64,000 bases of DNA from Streptomyces griseus subsp. griseus (GCF_000720255.1 NZ_JOJE01000010.1:62001-126000); one strand, 5' to 3'. Shown: positions 12,073-20,584, counted from the stretch's first letter. A program made the numbers and translations. Notes: a model not told the origin generated them from the sequence alone.

Positions 12073-12088
12073 TGTGAAGCAGGTCACA
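12073..12088. promoter_or_regulatory. Rex/Crp-like operator upstream of nuoA
   Basis: The 16-bp element TGTGAAGCAGGTCACA is a perfect TGTGA-N6-TCACA inverted repeat centred about 115 bp upstream of nuoA. It differs by one base from the Rex operator core TGTGAANNNNTTCACA and fits the Streptomyces Crp pattern GTG-N6-GNCAC. Rex senses NADH/NAD+ and controls respiratory genes, so an operator in front of complex I is sensible. A TAAGAT motif on the minus strand (12110-12105) could be the -10 box, placing the operator just downstream of transcription start. Which regulator binds is inferred. Confidence 0.6.
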
Positions 12089-12104
12089 AGCCCAACTGCC
12101 TCGC

Positions 12105-12110
12105 ATCTTA
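12105..12110 (-). promoter_or_regulatory. nuoA: possible -10 box for nuo operon
   Basis: TAAGAT on the minus strand, about 140 bp before nuoA and 17 bp before the Rex/Crp-like operator. No convincing -35 hexamer at the usual distance, so this is tentative. Confidence 0.3.
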
Positions 12111-12339
12111 TGCCTGCCGCTCTGTGATCTGCGACACGGGGTATTACACAAGCTTTGTGATCTCCACCACCTGACGAAGGATCATGAAGCCGGATGGGCG
12201 GTGATCTTCACACGAGAAGCGTCCGAGTGATCACCAGAGGTGACATTTTCGCTCATTGGTGCAGGTCGAGAGGGACGTCTCTATATCAAGAGAGTTCCCT
12301 TGCATGCAAATTGGTGCCGGTTGCGTCGCCCTGATAGAG

Positions 12340-12351
12340 GCACGCGTTCAC
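12340..12351 (+). repeat. 12-bp direct repeat, copy 1
   Basis: GCACGCGTTCAC occurs here and again at 12389-12400, exactly 49 bp apart. The second copy is the right half of a 22-bp palindrome, so this copy may be an isolated half-site for the same protein. Confidence 0.5.
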
Positions 12352-12378
12352 ACCGCAGAGGGAGTCGTGCGGCGAGGT

Positions 12379-12400
12379 GTGGACGCGTGCACGCGTTCAC
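12379..12400. promoter_or_regulatory. 22-bp operator-like palindrome
   Basis: GTGGACGCGTGCACGCGTTCAC reads the same on both strands except for one base pair, with a perfect 14-bp core ACGCGTGCACGCGT. It lies about 310 bp upstream of the NlpC/P60 gene and about 415 bp upstream of nuoA. Its right half repeats at 12340-12351. The symmetry and duplicated half-site suggest a dimeric DNA-binding protein; which one is unknown. Confidence 0.5.
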
Positions 12401-12709
12401 GAACGGGGTCGGGCACCGATCGCGCACAGGACGCTTGCATTCCGGTAATCGTTCCGTGACCTGCACCACACTCGAAAGAGACGTCAGAGAACCGGGCTTG
12501 GCCACGGACCCCAACCAGTGGTAGGTGGCGGGCAATTCGGGCAGAACGACGAAAGCCCATGATCACAGGCTTGATCGCCAGAGTCCGCAATGCCCGTTAT
12601 GGCGTCAATAAAGAAACTGACAACGGGTGTTCAGGGTGCCCGTTGAACAAATGTGGCGCAGCACACGTTTCTTGAAGGTATGGAGGAGCCCCTGATACCG
12701 GTTGTACCC

Positions 12710-13513
12710 ATGTCCCACACCGCTCACATACGCAGCCACCGGAAACCCCGCCGCAGCGCCTCGACGATGGCGATGCGCGCCGGAGTTGCCGGTGGTGTCC
12801 TCAGCAGCCTGGCAGTCGCCGGGGCGTCCGGTGCGGCGAACGCGGCCGAGCCGGTGACGCAGACGCTGGAACTGCCCACCCTGACGGGCGATGTGGCCGC
12901 TCAGGTCGCCCAGTCCGCGGCCGCCACGCAGCTGGCCGCCGCGAACTACGAACTGCAGGCCGAGCGTGACGCGGCCGCCGCCAAGGCGGCCCAGGAGGCC
13001 AAGAAGGACCTCGCCGAGGCCAAGCAGAAGGCCGAGGCCAAGAAGAAGGCCGAGGAGGCCCGCAAGGCCGCCGCTGAAGCCGCCGCGTCCCGTTCCTCGC
13101 AGCGGACCACCCTGTCCGCCTCCGCGTCCGCCTCGACGGGGGTCTCCGCTCCCGCCAGTGGCAGCGTCGGGACGGTGATCGCGTTCCTCAAGGCACAGGT
13201 GGGCGACGCGTACGTCATGGGCGCCACCGGCCCCAACGCGTGGGACTGCTCCAGCCTGGTCCAGGCCGCCTTCAAGCAGGTCGGCGTCGACCTGCCGCGC
13301 GTCTCGCAGGACCAGTCCATGCAGGGCACGGACATCCCCCTGTCCAGCATCCAGGTCGGGGACATCCTGTACTGGGGCTCCAAGGGCTCGGCGTACCACG
13401 TGGGCGTGTACATCGGGAACGGCCAGTACCTGGACGCCGCGAACCCCTCGAAGGGCGTCGTCATCCAGGACCTGTCGGGCTACCCGGCCTCGGGCGCGGT
13501 GCGCGTGCTCTGA
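12710..13513 (+). CDS. secreted NlpC/P60 cell-wall hydrolase
   Basis: Predicted secreted gamma-D-glutamyl-diaminopimelate endopeptidase acting on peptidoglycan stems. From ATG 12710 the product is about 267 residues: a long signal peptide ending near GAANAAE, an Ala/Lys/Glu-rich coiled coil of about 70 residues, a Ser/Ala linker, and a C-terminal NlpC/P60 domain. Catalytic Cys is in NAWDCSSLVQAAF; the His is in SAYHVGVYIG. An upstream in-frame ATG near 12680 is possible, but neither start has a perfect ribosome-binding site. A strong hairpin follows the stop. Confidence 0.88.
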   Translation: MSHTAHIRSHRKPRRSASTMAMRAGVAGGVLSSLAVAGASGAANAAEPVTQTLELPTLTGDVAAQVAQSAAATQLAAANYELQAERDAAAAKAAQEAKKDLAEAKQKAEAKKKAEEARKAAAEAAASRSSQRTTLSASASASTGVSAPASGSVGTVIAFLKAQVGDAYVMGATGPNAWDCSSLVQAAFKQVGVDLPRVSQDQSMQGTDIPLSSIQVGDILYWGSKGSAYHVGVYIGNGQYLDAANPSKGVVIQDLSGYPASGAVRVL

Positions 13514-13538
13514 GCCGTACCGGCACACGACGAACACA

Positions 13539-13577
13539 CTGAAGGACCGCGGCCGCTCGGGGGCCGCGGTCCTTCAG
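13539..13577. terminator. bidirectional hairpin terminator
   Basis: Perfect 16-bp stem (CTGAAGGACCGCGGCC with its complement) and a 7-nt loop, between two convergent genes. It can end transcription of the NlpC/P60 gene and of the flavoprotein gene on the other strand. Confidence 0.85.
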
Positions 13578-13623
13578 TCGTCCCCTGAGGGGCACGCCTC
13601 GGGCGCGCCCCTCCCTGCCGGGG

Positions 13624-14910
13624 TCAGGCCTTGGGAGCCACCTTGCTCAGGCCGTTGATGATGCGGTCCATGGCGTCGCCGCCGGTGGGGTCGGTGAGGT
13701 TGGCGAGGAGTTTGAGGGTGAACTTCATCAGCATGGGGTGGGTCAGGCCGCGCTGGGCGGCGATCTTCATGACCTTGGGGTTGCCGATGAGCTTCACGAA
13801 GGCGCGGCCCAACGTGTAGTAGCCGCCGTAGGTGTCCTTGAGGATGCGCGGGTAGTGCTGGAGCGCCGTCTCGCGCTGGGCCGGGGTGGAGCGGGCGTGG
13901 GCCTGGACGATGACCTCGGCGGCGATCTGACCGGACTCCATGGCGTAGGCGATGCCCTCACCGTTGAAGGGGTTCACCAGACCGCCGGCGTCGCCGACGA
14001 GCAGCAGGCCCTTGGTGTAGTGGGGTTGCCGGTTGAAGGCCATCGGGAGGGCGGCGCCGCGGATGGGGCCCGTCATGTTGTCGGGGGTGTAGCCCCAGTC
14101 CTCCGGCATCGAGGCGCACCAGGCCTTCAGGACCTCGCGCCAGTCCAGTTCCTTGAAGGAGTCGGAGGTGTTGAGGACGCCCAGGCCGACGTTGGACGTG
14201 CCGTCGCCCATGCCGAAGATCCAGCCGTAGCCGGGGAGCAGCCGGTCCTCGCCCGGGCCCCGGCGGTCCCAGAGTTCCAGCCAGGACTCCAGGTAGTCGT
14301 CCTCGTGGCGGGGGCTCGTGAAGTACGTGCGGACGGCGACACCCATCGGGCGGTCCTCGCGGCGGTGCAGGCCCATCGCCAGCGACAGCCGGGTGGAGTT
14401 GCCGTCGGCGGCGACCACGAGCGGGGCGTGGAAGGTGACTTCGCGCTTCTCCTCGCCGAGCTTGGCGTGGACGCCGGTGATGCGGCCGGTGCGGTCGTCG
14501 ATGATCGGGGCGCCGACGTTGCAGCGCTCGAACAGCCGCGCCCCCGCCTTCTGCGCCTGGCGGGCGAGCTGCTCGTCGAAGTCGTCGCGCTTGCGGACCA
14601 GGCCGTAGTCGGGGAAGGAGGCGAGATCCGGCCAGTCCAGCTGGAGGCGGACACCGCCGCCGACGATGCGCAGGCCCTTGTTGCGCAGCCAGCCGGCCTC
14701 CTCCGAGATGTCGATGCCCATCGCTACGAGCTGCTTGACCGCACGCGGGGTGAGACCGTCGCCGCACACCTTCTCGCGCGGGAACTCGGTCTTCTCCAGC
14801 AGAAGGACGTCGAGTCCGGCCCGGGCCAGGTGGTAGGCGGTCGTGGAGCCGGCTGGCCCCGCGCCGACGACGATCACATCGGCGGTGTTTTCGGAGAGGG
14901 GCTCGGTCAC
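13624..14910 (-). CDS. geranylgeranyl reductase family FAD-dependent oxidoreductase
   Basis: Flavoprotein of the family that saturates isoprenoid double bonds, including mycobacterial MenJ, which reduces a menaquinone side-chain unit. It has 428 residues from GTG 14908-14910, preceded by GGGGAG. The FAD-binding Rossmann motif VVGAGPAGSTTAYHLARAG is at the N-terminus. FPREKVCGDGLTPRAV follows, and LLVGDAGGLVNPFNGEGIAYA is the second FAD signature. Nearby menG and mqn genes support a role in menaquinone tail saturation, but substrate is inferred. Longer upstream in-frame starts lack a ribosome-binding site. Confidence 0.85.
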   Translation of the reverse strand: MTEPLSENTADVIVVGAGPAGSTTAYHLARAGLDVLLLEKTEFPREKVCGDGLTPRAVKQLVAMGIDISEEAGWLRNKGLRIVGGGVRLQLDWPDLASFPDYGLVRKRDDFDEQLARQAQKAGARLFERCNVGAPIIDDRTGRITGVHAKLGEEKREVTFHAPLVVAADGNSTRLSLAMGLHRREDRPMGVAVRTYFTSPRHEDDYLESWLELWDRRGPGEDRLLPGYGWIFGMGDGTSNVGLGVLNTSDSFKELDWREVLKAWCASMPEDWGYTPDNMTGPIRGAALPMAFNRQPHYTKGLLLVGDAGGLVNPFNGEGIAYAMESGQIAAEVIVQAHARSTPAQRETALQHYPRILKDTYGGYYTLGRAFVKLIGNPKVMKIAAQRGLTHPMLMKFTLKLLANLTDPTGGDAMDRIINGLSKVAPKA

Positions 14911-15009
14911 GGCGGGATCTCCCCAAGGTTCGAAATATGCGTGCCGACCGGCACTGGACATGGGCAGTCTATTCAGCGGAACCGATCACCCGGCTGAAGG
15001 GCTGCCCCA

Positions 15010-15513
15010 GTGAACCGAGCTCTCCCCGTAGTACGGCTGCGTGTCCCCACCGACGAGGACGCCGTCGCCTGGCACCGGGCCTTCGCCCACCCGGACGTCA
15101 TGGAATTCCACGGCGGCAAGGCCGCGGAACTGTTCGTCTACGAGGAGCTGACCGCCCGCCAGCGCCGGCACGACGCCGAGCGCGGCTACTGCCTGTGGAC
15201 CATGCTCGACGAGTCCGGTCAGGTCATCGGCTTCACCGGCGCCCAGCCCTGGGAGCGGGAGTGGGGTCCGACGGGCGAGGTCGAGATCGGCTGGCGGCTC
15301 GCGCGGGAGCACTGGGGCAAGGGGTACGTCACCGCGGCCGCGCGGATGACGCTGGAGCGGGTGCGCGCGGCCGGGGTGCCGAGCGTGGTGGCCATGGTCG
15401 ACGCGCGCAACGAGCGGTCCATCGCCGTCACCAGACGGCTGGGCATGCGGCTCGCGCAGGTCTTCACGACACCACGCAAGGACGTGGGGCACTGCTACCG
15501 GCTCACCTTGTAG
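15010..15513 (+). CDS. GNAT family N-acetyltransferase (RimJ/RimL-like)
   Basis: Acetyl-CoA-dependent acetyltransferase of 167 residues from GTG 15010. The acetyl-CoA pocket region WRLAREHWGKGYVTAAARM and the C-terminal NERSIAVTRRLGM motif are typical of the RimJ/RimL branch, which acetylates protein N-termini or small amines. Substrate cannot be told from sequence. It starts about 100 bp from the divergent flavoprotein gene. Confidence 0.85.
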   Translation: MNRALPVVRLRVPTDEDAVAWHRAFAHPDVMEFHGGKAAELFVYEELTARQRRHDAERGYCLWTMLDESGQVIGFTGAQPWEREWGPTGEVEIGWRLAREHWGKGYVTAAARMTLERVRAAGVPSVVAMVDARNERSIAVTRRLGMRLAQVFTTPRKDVGHCYRLTL

Positions 15514-15648
15514 CGGAGGTCGCCGATTCCGGAAGCCACCGACCCATTTCGCACACACTGAGTAGTGGATCGCTACAGAAAGCGACTTGAGGCTTCCCGA
15601 CGGCGCCCCCGGGCGGTTACCCTGCCTGTACCGCTGGGGGTGACATCT

Positions 15649-15984
15649 GTGCACGCAACGCCCAAAACACCCGAGGTGCGAGTGCCGAAGCTCGTCGGTC
15701 TGATGGCCGTGGACGCGCACGAGACGGCGCTGGCACACGGAGTGCTCCTCGCCGCACCCGACCGGCCGGACTTCCCTCGCACCGTCGTCGACTACGTCGT
15801 ACGGCAGTACCCGCCACCAGGCGTGGAGGTGCCGCGCGGTGCCGTGGTCACGGTCTGGTTCGAGCTGGGGGGAGGTGAGGGCGGCGGGGGCGTGCGCGAG
15901 CCGCGCATTCCGAACCCGAGCGGGGGCGGAATGCGACGCGAGCTCGGCGAACCGGGGGACGCCTACGAGATGATCGACAAGTGA
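15649..15984 (+). CDS. small PASTA-domain protein
   Basis: Product of 111 residues if it starts at GTG 15649, which has GGGGGTG upstream; earlier GTG starts at 15565 and 15640 are in frame. One PASTA-like repeat is seen: VPKLVGLMAVDAHETALAHG, then VVRQYPPPGVEVPRGAVVTVW. PASTA units usually bind peptidoglycan or lie in Ser/Thr kinases; here the repeat stands alone with a Gly-rich tail and no signal peptide, so a cytoplasmic place is possible. Function unknown. Confidence 0.75.
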   Translation: MHATPKTPEVRVPKLVGLMAVDAHETALAHGVLLAAPDRPDFPRTVVDYVVRQYPPPGVEVPRGAVVTVWFELGGGEGGGGVREPRIPNPSGGGMRRELGEPGDAYEMIDK

Positions 15985-15987
15985 GCG

Positions 15988-16701
15988 TCAGCCGTCGTTG
16001 AGGCCGGGGTCGACCTTGAAGCCCCGGTGCAGGGCCACCACCCCGCCCGTCAGGTTGCGCCAGGCCACCCGCGACCAGCCGGCCTTGCGCAGCCGCTCGG
16101 CGAGCGCGGGCTGGTCGGGCCAGGCGCGGATGGACTCGGCGAGGTAGACGTACGCGTCCGGGCTGGAGGAGACCGCGCGGGCGACCGGGGGCAGCGCGCG
16201 CATCAGGTACTCGGTGTAGACGGTCCGGAAGGGCGCCCACGTCGGGTGCGAGAACTCGCAGATCACGACCCGCCCGCCCGGCCGGGTCACCCGGTACATC
16301 TCCGCCAGGGCGGCATCGGTGTCCTGCACGTTGCGCAGCCCGAAGGAGATCGTGACGGCGTCGAAGGTGTCGTCCTTGAAGGGCAGCCGCGTCGCGTCGC
16401 CCCCCGTGAACGGCAGCCAGGAGTGCTTCCGCTTGCCGACCTGGAGCATGCCGATCGAGAAGTCGCAGGGGACGACGTACGCGCCGGTGCGGGCGAAGGG
16501 CAGCGAGGACGTCGCCGTACCGGCGGCGAGGTCCAGGACCTTCTGCGCGGGGCGGGCGTCGACCGCCTTGGCGACCTCCTTGCGCCATCGGCGGTCCTGG
16601 CCGAGGGAGAGCACGTCGTTGGTCAGGTCGTACCGTTCCGCCACGTTGTCGAACATCGAGGCGACTTCGTGCGGCTGCTTGTCCAGGGATGCGCGGGTCA
16701 C
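15988..16701 (-). CDS. menG: demethylmenaquinone methyltransferase
   Basis: SAM-dependent C-methyltransferase (UbiE/MenG family) that makes menaquinone from demethylmenaquinone, the last ring step of either menaquinone route. It has 237 residues. [14 protein letters not shown] is the family N-terminal signature, [16 protein letters not shown] the SAM motif, and [13 protein letters not shown] and [16 protein letters not shown] are further UbiE hallmarks. It is convergent with the PASTA gene, 3 bp from its stop. It fits the mqn genes elsewhere in the window. Confidence 0.95.
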   Translation of the reverse strand: MTRASLDKQPHEVASMFDNVAERYDLTNDVLSLGQDRRWRKEVAKAVDARPAQKVLDLAAGTATSSLPFARTGAYVVPCDFSIGMLQVGKRKHSWLPFTGGDATRLPFKDDTFDAVTISFGLRNVQDTDAALAEMYRVTRPGGRVVICEFSHPTWAPFRTVYTEYLMRALPPVARAVSSSPDAYVYLAESIRAWPDQPALAERLRKAGWSRVAWRNLTGGVVALHRGFKVDPGLNDG

Positions 16702-16731
16702 GCGCCCATTGTGGCAGCAGGGGGTACGACG

Positions 16732-17277
16732 TCACGGCAGCAGCCTCGGCTTCTTGCGTGCCGCCACGTCCTCGACCCAGCCGAACAGCAGCACGAACCC
16801 GGCGATCAGGAGCCAGCGGACGCCGAACATGAACCTTGGCTGTCCAAGGGCAGGTACGCCTCGAAGGCCGGCACGTCCCAGAACCGGTCGATCAGCGGGA
16901 CGGCCAGGATCAGCGCGATCTCGTGCCAGAGGTAGATCGTCACCGCGCGCGCGTTGCCCGACCATGTCCCGCACGACGTCCGGGTAGCGCGACACCATCG
17001 AGCCGACCAGGAAGAACGTGCCGGGCACGTCGTACTTCTCGAGGATCTTCAGGAGGACGTCGTCGGGGACCTCGCTGGATCCGGCCCCGGTGCGCACGCG
17101 CTGGTCACCGCCGACGTCGGCGCGCAGACAGCCGTCCAGCAGCATTACGCTGGTCAGCGCGAGCGGGAGCAGTCCCGCGAGGATGACCCGGGGTTTCTGC
17201 AGGGCCGCGGCCCTGCCCGCCGCGCGTTCCATGCGGCTGGGGGCGCGGCGGCGGCCGCGGGAGGAAGTCGTCGTCAT
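16732..17277 (-). pseudogene. deletion relic: polysaccharide deacetylase fused to acyltransferase C-terminus
   Basis: An open frame of 181 codons, but built from pieces. The N-terminus has a membrane helix (VILAGLLPLALTSVMLLDG) and a deacetylase segment, KYDVPGTFFLVGSMVSRYPD, yet lacks the catalytic FDDGP motif that should precede it. At about 16953-16965 it joins, out of frame, sequence encoding NARAVTIYLWHEIALILAVP and LIDRFWDVPAFEAYLPLDSQ. This matches the C-terminus of membrane acyltransferases. Near 16846 a missing base shifts frame again, giving MFGVRWLLIAGFVLLFGWVE and the end KKPRLLP. At least three lesions; non-functional as either enzyme. Confidence 0.75.
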
Positions 17278-17558
17278 GAAGTGGCTGCGTTCCGGTCAGT
17301 TGGCGGCCGCACCGGCGGACGCGGACGGGTTGGGGGCGGAGGCTCCGGAGGCCGGAGCGGACGATGGCAGGCTCGGATTGCATTCCCCGGATATTAGGGA
17401 CGCTTTATGTGGCCTAAACTCTGGATTTCGTGCGAGAGACCCATGAGAAAAGTCTTGACCTGTCTATTTCCTGAGAAATTTCCGGAACTCCCCCGCAATC
17501 GCTCACCGCCGTGAGAGCGTTGAACGTCCTTTTTTCGACGAGAGCGGGTGCATGTGCA

Positions 17559-18614
17559 ATGAGGAGTCTCCGGACGTCGATGGCCGGGCTCGGCTGTCTG
17601 TTCGCCCTGGCCGCGACGGGGTGCTCCGCGGACTCCGGAGACAGTACGGACGCGGCGCCGGCACCACCGGAACGGACGTCCGCGTCACCGTCGCAAAGCA
17701 CCGCCCCCACCACGACCGCACCCGCCGTACCGGCGTCTCCCGCCTACGCCCCGTACGTCAGCGCCACCGAGGCCTCCGCCAACGACCCGGCCGGCGATCC
17801 GTCGACGTACAACCTGGCTTTCGTGATCTCCGACGGGAGCAGTTGTACGCCCAAGTGGAACGGCACGCACTCGATCGGCGACTCGAAGGTCATGTCCCGT
17901 ATCGCGGCGCTCAAGAAATCCGGCGGCACCGTTCGTGTTTCCTTCGGCGGATCCTCCGGCAAGGAACTCGGGGCGACCTGCGACAGCGCGTCGGAACTCG
18001 CCCAGGCGTACGGCGCCGCTCTGGACGCGGCGGGATCGGCCCAGGCCGACTTCGACATCGAGGGCGACGAGTTGACCGACCCCGGCTCGGTCGACCTGCG
18101 CTCCCGGGCGATCGCGACGCTCCAGGAGGAACGCCCCGATATGGAGGTCTCCTTCACACTCCCGGTGATGCCGTCCGGGCTGGACGCCGACAGCCTGGCC
18201 CTGCTGGAGTCCGCCGATGAACACGGCGTGCGGGTCGCCACCGTCAACATCATGACCATGAACTACGGCGAGTCGTACGACGACGACATGGGCGACTACG
18301 CCGTCACCTCGGCGACCGCCACCCAGGCCCAGCTCAAGGAGGTCTTCGGCCTGTCGGACGCGGAGGCCTGGCGGGGCATGGCGCTCACCTCGATGATCGG
18401 CGTCCAGGACGTCGACAACGAGACGTTCACCCTCGCGGACGCGGCCGAGGTGCGGACGTTCGCCGAGGAGAAGGAGGTCGCCTGGGTGTCCATGTGGTCC
18501 ACCTTCCGCGACCAGCAGTGTGCGGACAAAGCCACAGGCCGGGACGATCCGTTGACCAACTGCAGCGGGGTGAAGCAGGGTTCCGGAGCCTTCGCCGAGG
18601 CGTTCTCCCGGTAG
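17559..18614 (+). CDS. GH18-like chitinase-family lipoprotein
   Basis: Predicted surface lipoprotein of 351 residues from ATG 17559. The signal sequence ends in LAATGC, a usable lipobox, followed by a Thr/Pro/Ser-rich linker of about 45 residues. The domain resembles glycoside hydrolase family 18: VRVSFGGSSGKELG matches the SxGG strand and ADFDIEGDEL matches the DxDxE catalytic strand, keeping the acid glutamate. It probably acts on chitin or related aminosugar polymers outside the cell. An upstream GTG at 17511 lacks a ribosome-binding site. Substrate is inferred. Confidence 0.82.
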   Translation: MRSLRTSMAGLGCLFALAATGCSADSGDSTDAAPAPPERTSASPSQSTAPTTTAPAVPASPAYAPYVSATEASANDPAGDPSTYNLAFVISDGSSCTPKWNGTHSIGDSKVMSRIAALKKSGGTVRVSFGGSSGKELGATCDSASELAQAYGAALDAAGSAQADFDIEGDELTDPGSVDLRSRAIATLQEERPDMEVSFTLPVMPSGLDADSLALLESADEHGVRVATVNIMTMNYGESYDDDMGDYAVTSATATQAQLKEVFGLSDAEAWRGMALTSMIGVQDVDNETFTLADAAEVRTFAEEKEVAWVSMWSTFRDQQCADKATGRDDPLTNCSGVKQGSGAFAEAFSR

Positions 18615-18629
18615 TGCTCCGCCGGGTGC

Positions 18630-19238
18630 TCACCGCCGCCGGTAGACGATCCGCCCCTCCACGATGGTCGCCACGCACGTGCGCGCGGCCCCTCGTTCGG
18701 CGAGCGCCGCCTCGTCCGGTACGTCGAAGAAGGCGAACCGCGCGGCGGAGCCCCGCTCCCTCGGCCATGCGAACTCCACGTCCAGATCGCCGGCGTACGG
18801 GTCGAGCGTGGGCACCCCGCCGGGCCGCCCGATCCGGCCCATGGTCCCGATCCCCGAACGGTGCACGGCGTCCCGCACCGCGCGGTTGCGCAGCTCCTCG
18901 CAGGCCGCCGTGACCGTGCCGTGGGCCAGCATGCGCTGAACCCCGCGCCGGGCGCTCGCACCCCAGCGGGCGTCGTCCATGGCCAGCGACGCGAGCGCGT
19001 CCCCGAACAACGGCTCGGTGCCCAACTCGTCGGCCTCGCGCGGGTCGGGGTGGTACGCCTCCTCCAGCAGCTCGTTGCCGTAGAGGTTGATGAGCCCGGG
19101 CGTGAGGATGCCGGGCCACTGGCGCACCCGCGCGCGCGGATGGGCGGCGGCGAGTTGCTCCAGCGGGCCGGCCTCGGCGACCCACGCGCCCTTGACGGCG
19201 AGTGCCCGGCCCCGGGAGTCGGCGTGAATGGTCAGCAC
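18630..19238 (-). CDS. imidazolonepropionase-like truncated amidohydrolase, downstream of mqnC
   Basis: Product of 202 residues with the start and end of a composite amidohydrolase. The strand leading to the metal-site barrel, ILTPGLINLYGNELLEEAYH, is present but lacks the HxH metal pair normally following PGLIN. The C-terminus (ATIVEGRIVYRRR) is the closing beta-sandwich strand of the family. The metal-binding barrel is mostly absent, and the protein is about half normal length. It lies 27 bp after mqnC in the same direction and is probably cotranscribed. Not obviously an active hydrolase. Confidence 0.75.
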   Translation of the reverse strand: MLTIHADSRGRALAVKGAWVAEAGPLEQLAAAHPRARVRQWPGILTPGLINLYGNELLEEAYHPDPREADELGTEPLFGDALASLAMDDARWGASARRGVQRMLAHGTVTAACEELRNRAVRDAVHRSGIGTMGRIGRPGGVPTLDPYAGDLDVEFAWPRERGSAARFAFFDVPDEAALAERGAARTCVATIVEGRIVYRRR

Positions 19239-19265
19239 GTGCTGCCCCGTCGAAGGCTCACGAGA

Positions 19266-20465
19266 TCAGTTGGACGCGAGGAGCTTCAGCTCGGGGTGTG
19301 CCGTCCCGCCCGCGATCGCCGTCGAGGAGATGTGGGAGGCGACCCGCTCGTCGACGGGGTCGTTCGCCGGGTCGTCGTGGACGACGATGTGCTCGTACGT
19401 CGTGGTCCGCTGGGCCGGGACGCGCCCTGCCTTGCGGATCAGGTCGATGATCTCCATCCGGTTGGAGCGGTGCTTGGCGCCGGCGGAGGAGACGACGTTC
19501 TCCTCCAGCATGATCGAGCCGAGGTCGTCCGCGCCGTAGTGCAGCGACAGCTGGCCGACCTCCTTGCCGGTGGTCAGCCAGGAGCCCTGGATGTGCGCGA
19601 TGTTGTCCATGAACAGCCGCGCGATGGCGATCATCCGCAGGTACTCGAAGAGGGTGGCCTGGGTGCGCCCCTTCAGGTGGTTGTTCTCGGGCTGGTAGGT
19701 GTACGGGATGAAGGCCCGGAAGCCGCCCGTGCGGTCCTGGACGTCGCGGATCATCCGCAGGTGCTCGATGCGCTCGGCGTTGGTCTCGCCGGTGCCCATC
19801 AGCATGGTCGAGGTGGACTCCACGCCCAGCCGGTGCGCGGTCTCCATGATCTCCAGCCAGCGCTCGCCGCTCTCCTTCAGCGGGGCGATGGCCTTGCGCG
19901 GGCGCTCGGGCAGCAGCTCCGCGCCGGCACCGGCGAAGGAGTCCAGACCCGCCGCGTGGATGCGCTGGATCGCCTCCACGACCGACACCTTCGAGATGCG
20001 GGCCATGTGCTCGACCTCGCTCGCCCCCAGGCTGTGGATGACGAGCTGCGGGAACGCCTTCTTGATGGCGGAGAAGTGCTCCTCGTAGTACTCGACGCCG
20101 TAGTCCGGGTGGTGGCCGCCCTGGAACATGATCTGGGTCCCGCCCAGTTCCACCGTCTCGGCACACCTGCGCAGGATGTCGTCGAGGTCGCGGGTCCAGC
20201 CCTTGTCCGTGTCCTTCGGCGCCGCGTAGAAGGCGCAGAACCGGCACGCCGTCACGCACACGTTCGTGTAGTTGATGTTCCGCTCGATGATGTACGTCGC
20301 GATGTGCTCGGTCCCGGCGTACCTGCGGCGGCGTACGGCGTCGGCGGCGGCGCCCAGCGCGTGCAGCGGCGCGTCCCGGTAGAGGACGAGCGCCTCCTCG
20401 GGGGTGATCCGCCCGCCGTCCGCGGCACGGTCGAGCACGGACTGGAGGTCGGCCTTCTCGGTCAC
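19266..20465 (-). CDS. mqnC: cyclic dehypoxanthinylfutalosine synthase
   Basis: Radical-SAM enzyme of the futalosine menaquinone pathway that cyclises dehypoxanthinyl futalosine. It has 399 residues from GTG 20463-20465. The CX3CX2C iron-sulfur/SAM motif is CVTACRFCAFY near residue 70, followed by GGTQIMFQGGHHPD and the family block AFIPYTYQPENNHL. Related to MqnE in this window but clearly the MqnC branch. Probably first gene of a two-gene unit with the amidohydrolase-like gene. Confidence 0.96.
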   Translation of the reverse strand: MTEKADLQSVLDRAADGGRITPEEALVLYRDAPLHALGAAADAVRRRRYAGTEHIATYIIERNINYTNVCVTACRFCAFYAAPKDTDKGWTRDLDDILRRCAETVELGGTQIMFQGGHHPDYGVEYYEEHFSAIKKAFPQLVIHSLGASEVEHMARISKVSVVEAIQRIHAAGLDSFAGAGAELLPERPRKAIAPLKESGERWLEIMETAHRLGVESTSTMLMGTGETNAERIEHLRMIRDVQDRTGGFRAFIPYTYQPENNHLKGRTQATLFEYLRMIAIARLFMDNIAHIQGSWLTTGKEVGQLSLHYGADDLGSIMLEENVVSSAGAKHRSNRMEIIDLIRKAGRVPAQRTTTYEHIVVHDDPANDPVDERVASHISSTAIAGGTAHPELKLLASN

Positions 20466-20584
20466 CGGGCGTCCCTTTCGTCAAGGGTGAATAAGAGGTG
20501 CGCGGAGCGCTCGGACAAGGGTGGGGGTGGGAGACGGGTGGGCGGACCGAACCAGCCTACGTCAGCCGTTTTCCCGAGGGGACG

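Larger units (their letters stand above)
12111..12709. other. non-coding regulatory interval between nuoA and the NlpC/P60 gene
   Basis: About 600 bp with no credible gene; the short open frames lack ribosome-binding sites and recognisable products. It is less G+C-rich than its surroundings. It holds CACAA-GCT-TTGTG at 12147-12159, several GTGATC/GATCAC motifs between 12190 and 12245, and the palindrome and direct repeat listed separately. It probably contains both divergent promoters. No c-di-AMP (ydaO-type) riboswitch, often found before Streptomyces wall hydrolases, was recognised. Confidence 0.55.

Noticed and set aside
12240..12590. Short open frames (63-94 codons) in the nuoA-NlpC gap
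   Set aside because: No ribosome-binding site, atypical composition and mutual overlap; the region looks regulatory.
12401..12709. c-di-AMP (ydaO-type) riboswitch before the NlpC/P60 gene
   Set aside because: Expected from other Streptomyces wall hydrolases, but I could not find its conserved core by eye. A covariance-model search would settle it.
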